Shown: positions 29,606 through 36,834 of the stretch, piece after piece | How the letters are laid out: each line of letters starts with the position of its first letter | How positions within the stretch are numbered: position 1 is the stretch's first letter | NCBI GenBank assembly: GCA_041390025.1 | Contig: JAWKQR010000001.1 | Span: 1 to 64,000 of the forward strand | Length of the DNA: 64,000 nt | Origin: JBFFMO01 sp041390025 | Lineage (GTDB): Bacteria; Myxococcota_A; Bradymonadia; Bradymonadales; Bradymonadaceae | Direction: 5' to 3' | Program-made: the position numbers and the translations under genes | Notes under the pieces: model-generated | Told to the model about the DNA's origin: nothing | The model's input: only the letters and a program-made list of their open reading frames with translations | Databases searched by the model: none

Positions 29606-31696
29606 ATGGCCAAAGATCTGAGTTTGTTACGCAACATCGGGATTTCGGCGCACATCGACTCGGGTAAGACCACGTTGACTGAGCGCATCCTGTTCTACAC
29701 GGGCCGCATCAATGCGATCCACGAAGTCCGCGGTAAGGACGGCGTCGGTGCAACGATGGACTCGATGGATCTTGAGCGTGAGAAAGGCATCACGATTCAG
29801 TCCGCGGCCACGTACACGAGCTGGGGCAAGTACAACATCAACATCATCGACACCCCTGGACACGTTGACTTCACGATCGAAGTGGAACGTGCTCTGCGCG
29901 TGCTCGACGGTGCCATCCTTGTTTTGTGCTCGGTGGCGGGTGTTCAGTCGCAGTCGATCACGGTCGACCGTCAGATGAAGCGCTACAACGTTCCTTGCAT
30001 CGCGTTTGTGAACAAATGCGACCGCTCGGGCGCTGACCCCCTTCGTGTGTGTGAACAGCTTCGCACGGACCTTGGCCACAACTCGGTCATGATCCAGCAC
30101 CCGATCGGCCTCGAAGACCGCCACCAAGGCATCGTGGACCTTCTCAAGATGAAGGCCTACTACTTCGACGGCGACAACGGCGAAGACATCCGTGAAGCGG
30201 ACATCCCATCCGACCTCGCAGAAGTTTGCAAAGCGCAGCGTGAGAAGATGCTCGAAGCCCTTGCGGACTTCAACGACGAGCTCGCGATGTTGTTCCTTGA
30301 AGGCGAGGAGATCCCAGAGGCGATGTTGCTCGAGACGCTGCGTCTTGCGACGTTCTCGCGTAAGTTCACGCCGGTGTGCTGTGGTTCGGCCTACAAGAAC
30401 AAGGGCGTCCAGAAGCTTCTCGACAAAATTTGCGAGATCCTTCCTAGCCCCTTGCAGATGGACTACCGCGCGCTCGACCAAGAGAACGACGAAGCAGAGG
30501 TCCTGCTTGAGCCGGTGCCCAACAAGCACCTCACAATGCTCGCCTTCAAATTGGAAGACGGACGTTACGGTCAGTTGACGTACTGCCGCGTTTACCAAGG
30601 CAAGCTTGAGAAAGGCGACACGATCTTCAACTGCGTCAACCAGAAGAAGCACAAGGTCGGACGCCTCGTTCAGATGCACGCGGACCAGATGCACGACATC
30701 GATTACGCACAGGCCGGCGACATCGTCGCGCTGTTCGGCATCGATTGCGCATCGGGTGACACGTTCACCGACGGTGAAGTCAAGTACACGATGACCTCGA
30801 TGTACGTGCCGGAGCCGGTCGTGACGCTCGCTGTGGAGCCCAAGAAGAAGGAAGGCTTGGCCAACTTCTCGAAGGCCATCAACCGCTTCTCGAAGGAAGA
30901 CCCTACGTTCCGCGTCCACCGCGACGAAGAATCGGGTCAGACCATCATCGGCGGCATGGGTGAGCTTCACCTTGAAGTGTACATCGAGCGCATCCGTCGT
31001 GAGTACGGCGTGGAAGTCGAAGTCGGCGCACCTCAGGTGGCGTATCGTGAAGCGATCACGAAGCACGCAGACTTCAACTACACCCACAAGAAGCAGACGG
31101 GTGGTTCGGGTCAGTTTGCGCGTGTTGCCGGTTACTTGGAGCCTGCGCCAGAAGGCGTCGACTACGAGTTCGTCAATAAGATCGTCGGTGGTGTGATTCC
31201 CAGGGAATACCAGCCATCGTGTGACAAGGGCTTCCAAGCATCGATGGCCGAAGGTGGCCTGATTGGATTCCCAGTGGTTGGTATCAGCGCGTGCATCAAC
31301 GACGGTTCGGCTCACCAAGTCGACTCGAGTGATATGGCGTTCCAGTTGGCAGCCCGTGCTGCTTTCCGCGAAGCCTACATGAAGGCTGCTCCGGTCATCC
31401 TTGAGCCCATCATGAAGGTCGTCGTCGACACCCCTGAGGAGTTCTCGGGTACGGTGCTCGGAACGCTCAACAAGCGTCGTGGTGTCATCTTGGGCAACAG
31501 CAACAAGAACGGCCTGTCGACGATCGAGGCCGAAGTGCCGCTGTCGGAAATGTTTGGCTACTCGAACGAACTTCGTTCGGGATCGCAGGGCAAGGCCGAG
31601 TTCTCGATGGAATTCAAGAAGTACGGTCCAGTGCCTCGCAACATCCAAGACGACCTCGTCAAGGAATACCAGGCCAAGCGCGCTGCAGGTCGTTAA
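29606..31696 (+). CDS. fusA: Elongation factor G, organelle-like (spd/EF-G1) type
   Basis: A 696-residue translational GTPase that moves tRNA and mRNA through the ribosome. G motifs: AHIDSGKTT (P-loop), DTPGHVDF, and NKCD. Domains II to V follow in usual order, with a C-terminal GYSNELRSGSQGKAEF segment. Several phrases (RGKDGVGATMDSMDLERE, ITIQSAATY, LVLCSVAGVQSQSITVDRQM) match the mitochondrial EF-G1 style rather than the standard bacterial protein. Such spdEFG proteins are known from Spirochaetes, Planctomycetes and Deltaproteobacteria, often beside a second EF-G elsewhere. It is not in a str operon here. A terminator follows. Confidence 0.92.
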   Translation: MAKDLSLLRNIGISAHIDSGKTTLTERILFYTGRINAIHEVRGKDGVGATMDSMDLEREKGITIQSAATYTSWGKYNINIIDTPGHVDFTIEVERALRVLDGAILVLCSVAGVQSQSITVDRQMKRYNVPCIAFVNKCDRSGADPLRVCEQLRTDLGHNSVMIQHPIGLEDRHQGIVDLLKMKAYYFDGDNGEDIREADIPSDLAEVCKAQREKMLEALADFNDELAMLFLEGEEIPEAMLLETLRLATFSRKFTPVCCGSAYKNKGVQKLLDKICEILPSPLQMDYRALDQENDEAEVLLEPVPNKHLTMLAFKLEDGRYGQLTYCRVYQGKLEKGDTIFNCVNQKKHKVGRLVQMHADQMHDIDYAQAGDIVALFGIDCASGDTFTDGEVKYTMTSMYVPEPVVTLAVEPKKKEGLANFSKAINRFSKEDPTFRVHRDEESGQTIIGGMGELHLEVYIERIRREYGVEVEVGAPQVAYREAITKHADFNYTHKKQTGGSGQFARVAGYLEPAPEGVDYEFVNKIVGGVIPREYQPSCDKGFQASMAEGGLIGFPVVGISACINDGSAHQVDSSDMAFQLAARAAFREAYMKAAPVILEPIMKVVVDTPEEFSGTVLGTLNKRRGVILGNSNKNGLSTIEAEVPLSEMFGYSNELRSGSQGKAEFSMEFKKYGPVPRNIQDDLVKEYQAKRAAGR

Positions 31697-31716
31697 CGAC
31701 CGACGTCGCAAGACAC

Positions 31717-31752
31717 AAAAAAGGCCACCGAATTTCGGTGGCCTTTTTTTTG
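31717..31752. terminator. Bidirectional Rho-independent terminator between fusA and the pilin gene
   Basis: A 10-bp stem (AAGGCCACCG and CGGTGGCCTT) with loop AATTT, followed on the + strand by eight T and preceded by six A, so it can end transcription in both directions. It lies 20 bases after the fusA stop and 29 bases after the stop of the pilin gene on the other strand. Confidence 0.93.
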
Positions 31753-31780
31753 CGTTCCCCGGTGTGTGATTCCCAGCGAA

Positions 31781-31975
31781 TCAGCCGAAGGTGACCAAGT
31801 TCGCGACCGATTGATTCGCGTCATTGAATTTTCCGGAGATTGTGCTTCCGAAGACTTTGACCGCGGCGATGACGAAGCACGCAATCAAAATAAGCAGGAT
31901 GATGTATTCGGTTGCGGTTGCGCCGTCTTCGTCATTGTTGAATGCTGCCAAGGTTTCGATGATGCGGATTTTCAT
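31781..31975 (-). CDS. Flp/Fap-type pilin
   Basis: A 64-residue protein from ATG 31975, with AGGAGC placed correctly upstream. It has a short basic leader, then the processing region DEDGATATEYIILLILIACF, which matches Flp pilins (Glu-Tyr after the prepilin peptidase site), one hydrophobic helix and a short polar tail. Flp pilins build tight-adherence pili through the Tad export system. No tad or prepilin peptidase genes are present in the window, so the pilin is an orphan here. Confidence 0.85.
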   Translation of the reverse strand: MKIRIIETLAAFNNDEDGATATEYIILLILIACFVIAAVKVFGSTISGKFNDANQSVANLVTFG

Positions 31976-32109
31976 GGTGCGCTCCTGTGTGGTTGCGTCG
32001 TCGTGTTCTGAAAACACAATGACTGCCGGACAAGAACGTGGGTTGAGTGCGTCGTGAATGTTCGGTGATGCGTGTGTGAAATGGGTGTGAACCGGCTTTA
32101 GGAGGCGAG

Positions 32110-33177
32110 ATGCGTGTGTGGACCTTGGTGGTATTGCTGGCGATGGGGTGCTCTGACAGCGGAGGCACATTTAACAACCAGGTGCTCGACAACAACCAAA
32201 ACACGACCAACAACACGAACACGACCGGTTCAAACAACATCGCGACCAACAACACCGCGACGAACAACATCGCGACGAACAACGCCACCCCAGACATGGG
32301 CATGCAACCCGACGCGGCCCAAGACATGGGTGTGGATCAGGGCCCGCCGCCTGACCCGCTAGAGGGCGTGGGCGATGCGGTCTTGGTGCAGGAAGGCTTT
32401 CAGTTCACCGAAGGGCCCAAGTGGTTTCCGGACGAAGGCGTGCTGCGATTTACGGACATCCCAGCGAACACGATCTTTGAGCTGGGCACGGACGGCACGA
32501 TCACGAGCTACCGCAACCCAAGTGGGCAGGCAAACGGCTTGGCCTTTGATGCCAGCGGCGCCTTGCTCGCGGCCGAGCACGAGAACCGTCGGGTTTCGAT
32601 CACCGTCGATGGCCAGCCCACAACCTTGGTAGACCGCTACAACGGTCAGCGCCTGAATTCACCCAACGATTTGGTGTTGCGCTCCGACGGGGTGATCTAC
32701 TTTACGGATCCACCCTATGGCCTGGGAAATCGCCAGCGCGAGGTCGCCTTCAACGGCCTGTACCGCTACGTCCCCACCACGCAGGCATTGACGGCCGAGT
32801 ACGAAGGCGACGCCAACGCCACCCGTCCCAATGGGGTGACCCTGTCGCCCGACGAGAACACCCTCTACATGGCCGACACGCAGGCCGGAAAGGTCTACCA
32901 ATACACGGTGGCACCCGATGGCGCCCTGTCGGACCGGTTGGAGTTTGCGGATGTATCTGGCCCCGACGGCATGGCGATCGACGTTTGGGGCAATCTTTAT
33001 GTCACCGCTTCAAGCGGTGTGGAGGTGTTTGCGCCCGACGGCATCAAGCTTGGCACCATCAACGTTGGCCGCCAGCCGGCGAACTGCGCGTTTGGTGGCG
33101 CGGACGGGAAGACGCTCTACATCACCGCACGCCAGGGTTTGTACAAAGTCGAGCTTCCCGTTCAGGGCGTCTACTGA
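32110..33177 (+). CDS. SMP-30/gluconolactonase-like lipoprotein with Asn-rich linker
   Basis: A 355-residue protein starting at ATG 32110 behind GGAGGCGAG. The lipoprotein signal ends at a lipobox (LAMGC). An Asn/Thr-rich linker (residues about 20-60) and an Asp/Met segment (DMGMQPDAAQDMG) follow, then a six-bladed propeller of the SMP-30/lactonase family: FTEGPKWFPDEGVLRFTDI, SPNDLVLRSDGVIYFTDPPYG, RPNGVTLSPDENTLYMADT and GPDGMAIDVWGNLYV. The Glu, Asn and Asp metal ligands of the family are all visible. Likely substrates are sugar lactones, but the family is broad. Hairpin repeat copy 33189-33231 follows its stop. Confidence 0.87.
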   Translation: MRVWTLVVLLAMGCSDSGGTFNNQVLDNNQNTTNNTNTTGSNNIATNNTATNNIATNNATPDMGMQPDAAQDMGVDQGPPPDPLEGVGDAVLVQEGFQFTEGPKWFPDEGVLRFTDIPANTIFELGTDGTITSYRNPSGQANGLAFDASGALLAAEHENRRVSITVDGQPTTLVDRYNGQRLNSPNDLVLRSDGVIYFTDPPYGLGNRQREVAFNGLYRYVPTTQALTAEYEGDANATRPNGVTLSPDENTLYMADTQAGKVYQYTVAPDGALSDRLEFADVSGPDGMAIDVWGNLYVTASSGVEVFAPDGIKLGTINVGRQPANCAFGGADGKTLYITARQGLYKVELPVQGVY

Positions 33178-33188
33178 CGAAGCATTGG

Positions 33189-33231
33189 GGCGGCAATCTC
33201 CAGTTTGCCGCATTGGGGGTTCCAAGCCGCC
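33189..33231. repeat. Dispersed hairpin repeat, copy at 33.2 kb
   Basis: Two consecutive dyads just after the SMP-30 lipoprotein stop: GCGGCAATC and GTTTGCCGC around TCCA (one mismatch in the arms), then TTGG and CCAA around GGGTT. The same first dyad recurs at 34.9-35.2, 39.9, 41.05, 49.3 and 50.2 kb. No T-run follows, so it is not a standard terminator. Confidence 0.7.
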
Positions 33232-33324
33232 GTGCGCCGTCGCCCAATCCTCCTGGCGCCAAAGCTCAGCTTGCCGAACACCACGTCTGGCCTTAGTTTG
33301 GAGGAAATTGGTCCGGAGGACAGG

Positions 33325-34443
33325 ATGTCATTGTTACTTGAGCGTAAACCCGCGGATTTAAGCGCAATCCCCGAAAATTTCCGTCAGAATTTGGCGCCCA
33401 CGGCGGCGCCTCCCATGAAGATGATGGCGGCACGCGGGATGTTGCCGCTGCCCCCTGCACAGGTCGTGATCGCGCTCTACGCTCTGTCAAACGACCGAGA
33501 GCCCGGCATCAGTGATGCCGTCCGCAAGTCACTGCGCGACATGCCGGTCGACATTCTCGTCCCGGTCATTCGCAACGAGAAACACGACGGTGTGCTCGAT
33601 TGGATCGCCGAAGTGCGCATGGACCCAGCCGCGCTCGAGGCGGTGGTCCTCAATCCTGCCACCGACGGCATCTCGATCGCGCGCCTGGCACGTTATGCCG
33701 AGAGCAAGCTCGTCGACGTCATCGCGACGAACCAAGTGCGATTGCTCGGAACGCCCGCCATCATCGAACAGCTCTACCTCAACCCCAACGCACGTGCGTC
33801 GACCGTGGACCGCGTGGTCGAGCTCGCACAGCGAAACAACATCGACCTCTCGGGCATCCCAGGATTGGGTGACGCCATTCGGTCGGGCCAAGACATCTTT
33901 GCCGGCGGACTCGATCCAGACAGTTTTGACGACGTCGTGCGCACCGAGGCCCAGCGCGGCGAAATGCAGGAGATGCTCGCCGACGGCGAGGATGACGTTG
34001 AAGAGGTCCAAGAGGAGGAAGCGCGAAACTTGGACGCCAAGATCGCAAGAATGTCGATCGCTCAGAAGGTGCGTTTGGCCACGGTAGGCAGCCGCGAGGC
34101 CATCCACAAGCTCGTGCGCGACTCGAACAAATTGGTCAACGAGGCCGCAGTCCGAAGCCCACGCGCCACCTATGTGGACGCAAAATCGTGGGCCATGAAC
34201 AAATCGATGCCCGACGGTGTTGTCAGTTACATCGCGAATCACCGCGATTGGACCTCGAAGTACGATGTGATGAAGGCGCTGGTCGAGAATCCCAAGACGC
34301 CTCTTGGCCAGACGCTGAACTTTTTGACCCGGTTGCGAACCAACGATTTGAAACACCTCATCTCGAACCGAAACATTCCGATGCAGGTGTCCCGTCAGGC
34401 GAAAGTGCTCTACACCAAAAGAACGACCAATACCCAGAAGTAA
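33325..34443 (+). CDS. Conserved-looking protein of unknown function with HEAT-like helical repeats
   Basis: About 372 residues from ATG 33325, which has GGAGG six bases upstream. No signal peptide or membrane segment. The sequence is almost entirely helical with repeating phrases of about 40 residues (DAVRKSLRDMPVDILVPVI; ALEAVVLNPATDGISIARLA; AIIEQLYLNPNARASTVDRV; VRLATVGSREAIHKLVRDSN; DVMKALVENPKTPLGQTLNF). Several carry a NP(K/N/A)T/A turn, suggesting an alpha-solenoid built for protein binding. An acidic insert (EDDVEEVQEEEA) lies near residue 230. I do not recognise the family by name. It shares a transcript with the next gene, three bases away. Confidence 0.7.
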   Translation: MSLLLERKPADLSAIPENFRQNLAPTAAPPMKMMAARGMLPLPPAQVVIALYALSNDREPGISDAVRKSLRDMPVDILVPVIRNEKHDGVLDWIAEVRMDPAALEAVVLNPATDGISIARLARYAESKLVDVIATNQVRLLGTPAIIEQLYLNPNARASTVDRVVELAQRNNIDLSGIPGLGDAIRSGQDIFAGGLDPDSFDDVVRTEAQRGEMQEMLADGEDDVEEVQEEEARNLDAKIARMSIAQKVRLATVGSREAIHKLVRDSNKLVNEAAVRSPRATYVDAKSWAMNKSMPDGVVSYIANHRDWTSKYDVMKALVENPKTPLGQTLNFLTRLRTNDLKHLISNRNIPMQVSRQAKVLYTKRTTNTQK

Positions 34444-34446
34444 GCC

Positions 34447-34908
34447 ATGTCGAATCTTCCCCCCTGCGGTATCTACAAAACGCGTCAGGCACTGGACGGC
34501 AAAGAAGAGTGGGTCCGCGAGAACATCCTCGTGTACTTCCACAATCACTCCCAACAGGGGCCTCCGTTGATCCTGTTGCCGGCGGCCAACGCCCACAATC
34601 GCTGGACGTTCCATGACAAAGGTTACCTCGTCAAAGACGAGGACTTCCCGTCGACCATGATCCAGTTGATGCCCGAAGGGTATTACATCCTCAACGAGGC
34701 GATCTTCCTGTCCCACGACGAAGTCATCCCGGAGAACACGCTTGTGCAGATGGGGTACAACCGCATGGGTGACCCGATTTTGTTTTTGTCGCAGTTCGAC
34801 AACAACGTGATTTCGTTCCCCAACAGCGGCTTGAAGTGCACGCTCGAGATCTTCGACTTGCTGCGCCCAGTCGACTTCCGGACCCCGGAACACAAAGACC
34901 AACACTAA
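34447..34908 (+). CDS. Small protein of unknown function, partner of the upstream solenoid protein
   Basis: A 153-residue soluble protein beginning three bases after the upstream stop. The opening CGIYKTRQAL and HNHSQQGPPLILLP suggest a beta-rich fold; the middle has FHDKGYLVKDEDFP and GYYILNEAIFLSHDEVIPENTLVQMGYN. No catalytic motif, signal peptide or membrane helix is seen. The tight spacing implies that the two proteins act together. I cannot assign a family. The largest repeat array of the window begins eight bases after its stop. Confidence 0.65.
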   Translation: MSNLPPCGIYKTRQALDGKEEWVRENILVYFHNHSQQGPPLILLPAANAHNRWTFHDKGYLVKDEDFPSTMIQLMPEGYYILNEAIFLSHDEVIPENTLVQMGYNRMGDPILFLSQFDNNVISFPNSGLKCTLEIFDLLRPVDFRTPEHKDQH

Positions 34909-34916
34909 GCCTGCTC

Positions 34917-35173
34917 GGGTCGGTAATCTCTGATTGCCGAATGGGCGAATCCCACAGGCGCAGGATGTCGGCAGTTTGGAAGCTGCCGGTTCGCTGGGTC
35001 GGCAATCGCTGATTGCCGAATGGGCGAAGCCCACCTTTGTGGAAGTGTAGAATCTTGGGTCGGCAATCTCTGATTGCCGAATGGGCGAAGCCCACCGCGC
35101 AGGAGGTAGGCAGTTTGGAAGCTGCCGGTTCGCTGGGTCGGCAATCTCTGATTGCCGAATGGGCGAAGCCCAC
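34917..35173. repeat. Hairpin repeat array, type A (four 39-bp units)
   Basis: Four near-identical 39-bp units start at 34917, 34996, 35057 and 35135. Each contains CGGCAATCTCTGATTGCCG (8-bp arms) and GGGCGAAGCCC (4-bp arms), four bases apart. After units 1 and 3 comes a third dyad, GGCAGTTTGGAAGCTGCC, so units alternate in spacing (79, 61, 78 bases). Unit 1 has two changes (GGTAATC, GAATCCC). The region is noncoding despite open frames that cross it. Confidence 0.9.
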
Positions 35174-35182
35174 TATTTCAAA

Positions 35183-35456
35183 ACACCTTTCAAGTGTTCG
35201 GCTTCGCCGAATCCGGCAATGGGACATTGCCGGCCCAAAATGTCACACCTTTCAGGTGTTCGGCTTCGCAGAACACCTTTCAGGTGTTCGGCTTCGCCGA
35301 ATCCGGCAAAGCGACATTGCCGGCCCAAAATGTCATACCTTTCAGGTGTTCGGCTTCGCCGAATCCGGCAAAGGGACATTGCCGGCCCAAAATGTCACAC
35401 CTTTCAGGTGTTCGGCTTCGCCGAATCCGGCAATGGACATTGCCGGCCCCAAAGTG
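35183..35456. repeat. Hairpin repeat array, type B (62-bp tandem units)
   Basis: Tandem units of 62 bp start at 35183, 35273, 35335 and 35397, with a truncated 28-bp unit at 35245. Each has three dyads in a row: AACACCTTTCAGGTGTT, TTCGGCTTCGCCGAA, and CCGGCAA facing TTGCCGG, then a CCCAAAATGTC spacer. The arms are constant but the loop of the third dyad varies (TGGGACA, AGCGACA, AGGGACA, TGGACA). The last unit loses the spacer. A degenerate type A-like hairpin (GTCGGCACC ... GCAGCCGGTC) follows at 35471-35495. Nothing in it looks coding. Confidence 0.9.
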
Positions 35457-35571
35457 CGAATCCCACGGAGGTCGGCACCTTGGAAGCAGCCGGTCCGATC
35501 ACACGCCGACGTTGCCGGTCCAATTCTCAACGTGATAAACCTCGTCTGGCTCAAAAGAACACGAGGAATCC

Positions 35572-36822
35572 ATGGATTTGACGCGTGAGTACGCGCGGTC
35601 ACGAGACGCCGAAGACCCACTCGCACCACTGCGCGACGAGTTTCTGTTCCCCAAAAAAGCGGACGGGACGCCGGTCATCTATCTGTGCGGAAACAGCCTT
35701 GGGTTGCAGCCTAGGGGCGTGCGAGCCGCCATCGAGACGGAGCTTGCCGACTGGGAAAAGCTCGGTGTCGAGGGCCACTTCGAGGGCACAAACCCTTGGT
35801 ACTCATACCACGAGCCTCTTCGCCGTCCGCTCGCCCACATCATGGGCGCCAAAGAGCACGAAGTCGTGTCGATGGGGTCGCTGACGAACAACCTGCATTT
35901 GCTGATGGTGTCGTTCTACCGGCCCACGCCACAGCGCTACAAAATCGTCATCGAGGCTACGGCGTTTCCCTCGGACCAATACGCGGTCGAGAGCCAAGTG
36001 CGGTTCCACGGGTTCGACCCGGCAGACGCGGTGGTCGAGATCGAACCACGGGTTGGCGAACACACCTTGCGCACCGAAGACATCGAGGCTTACCTCTCGA
36101 AGGAAGGCGACGAGGTCGCGCTCGTGATGTTCAGCGGCGTGAACTACTACACGGGCCAGGCGTTCGACATGCAGCGCATCACCGCAGCAGGACACGCCGC
36201 GGGCGCGTTGGTGGGCTTTGATCTGGCGCATGCTGCCGGCAATCTGTTGCTCGAGCTCAACGCATGGGGCGCGGACTTCGCGGCTTGGTGTTCCTACAAG
36301 TACATGAACTCTGGGCCGGGTGGGGTTTCGGGCGTGTTCGTGCACGAACGCCACGCCAACGACCCATCTCTGCCGCGGTTTGCCGGGTGGTGGGGCAACG
36401 ATCCTGCCACACGATTCAAGATGGAGCCCGGGTTCAAACCGGCCTACGGTGCCGACGGTTGGCAGTTGTCCAATGCGCCTGTGCTGTCGATGGCGGCCCA
36501 TCGTGCGTCGCTCGACCTGTTTGAGCGCGCGACCATGCCTGCCCTTCGCGCCAAGGCCGTTGCGTTGACGGAATACCTGTTGGCGCTTGTCGACCAAATG
36601 CCGCCCGGCGACTTCGAAGTCATCACGCCGCGCGACCCGGCCGCGCGCGGGGCTCAGATCTCGTTGCGAGCCACCCATCATGGCCGCGAGTTGTTTGGGC
36701 GACTGCAGGCTGCTGGAGTGGTGTGTGACTTTCGCGAGCCCGATGTGATTCGCGTTGCGCCGGCTCCGTTGTACTGTTCGTTCGAGGACGTTTGGCAATT
36801 CGCGCAGATTCTTGCGTCGTAA
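35572..36822 (+). CDS. kynU: Kynureninase
   Basis: A 416-residue PLP enzyme that cleaves L-kynurenine to anthranilate and alanine (or 3-hydroxykynurenine to 3-hydroxyanthranilate) in tryptophan catabolism and de novo NAD synthesis. Family marks: YLCGNSLGLQP near residue 40, the substrate-site WYSYHEP region, the PLP-phosphate NNLHLLM turn, GFDLAHAAGN with the PLP-pyridine aspartate, and the Schiff-base lysine in CSYKYMNSGPGG. The length is normal. No tryptophan dioxygenase or formamidase gene is in the window. A GH13 gene starts 12 bases downstream, so they are co-transcribed despite unrelated roles. Confidence 0.95.
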   Translation: MDLTREYARSRDAEDPLAPLRDEFLFPKKADGTPVIYLCGNSLGLQPRGVRAAIETELADWEKLGVEGHFEGTNPWYSYHEPLRRPLAHIMGAKEHEVVSMGSLTNNLHLLMVSFYRPTPQRYKIVIEATAFPSDQYAVESQVRFHGFDPADAVVEIEPRVGEHTLRTEDIEAYLSKEGDEVALVMFSGVNYYTGQAFDMQRITAAGHAAGALVGFDLAHAAGNLLLELNAWGADFAAWCSYKYMNSGPGGVSGVFVHERHANDPSLPRFAGWWGNDPATRFKMEPGFKPAYGADGWQLSNAPVLSMAAHRASLDLFERATMPALRAKAVALTEYLLALVDQMPPGDFEVITPRDPAARGAQISLRATHHGRELFGRLQAAGVVCDFREPDVIRVAPAPLYCSFEDVWQFAQILAS

Positions 36823-36834
36823 CACAGGTCGGTC

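Noticed and set aside
29627..31711. Long open frame on the minus strand across fusA (694 codons)
   Set aside because: It mirrors the EF-G gene, has no recognisable motifs and results from high-GC codon usage.
34917..35456. Possible CRISPR array
   Set aside because: The units are themselves palindromic, 39 or 62 bp long, run in tandem without unique spacers, and no cas genes are near.
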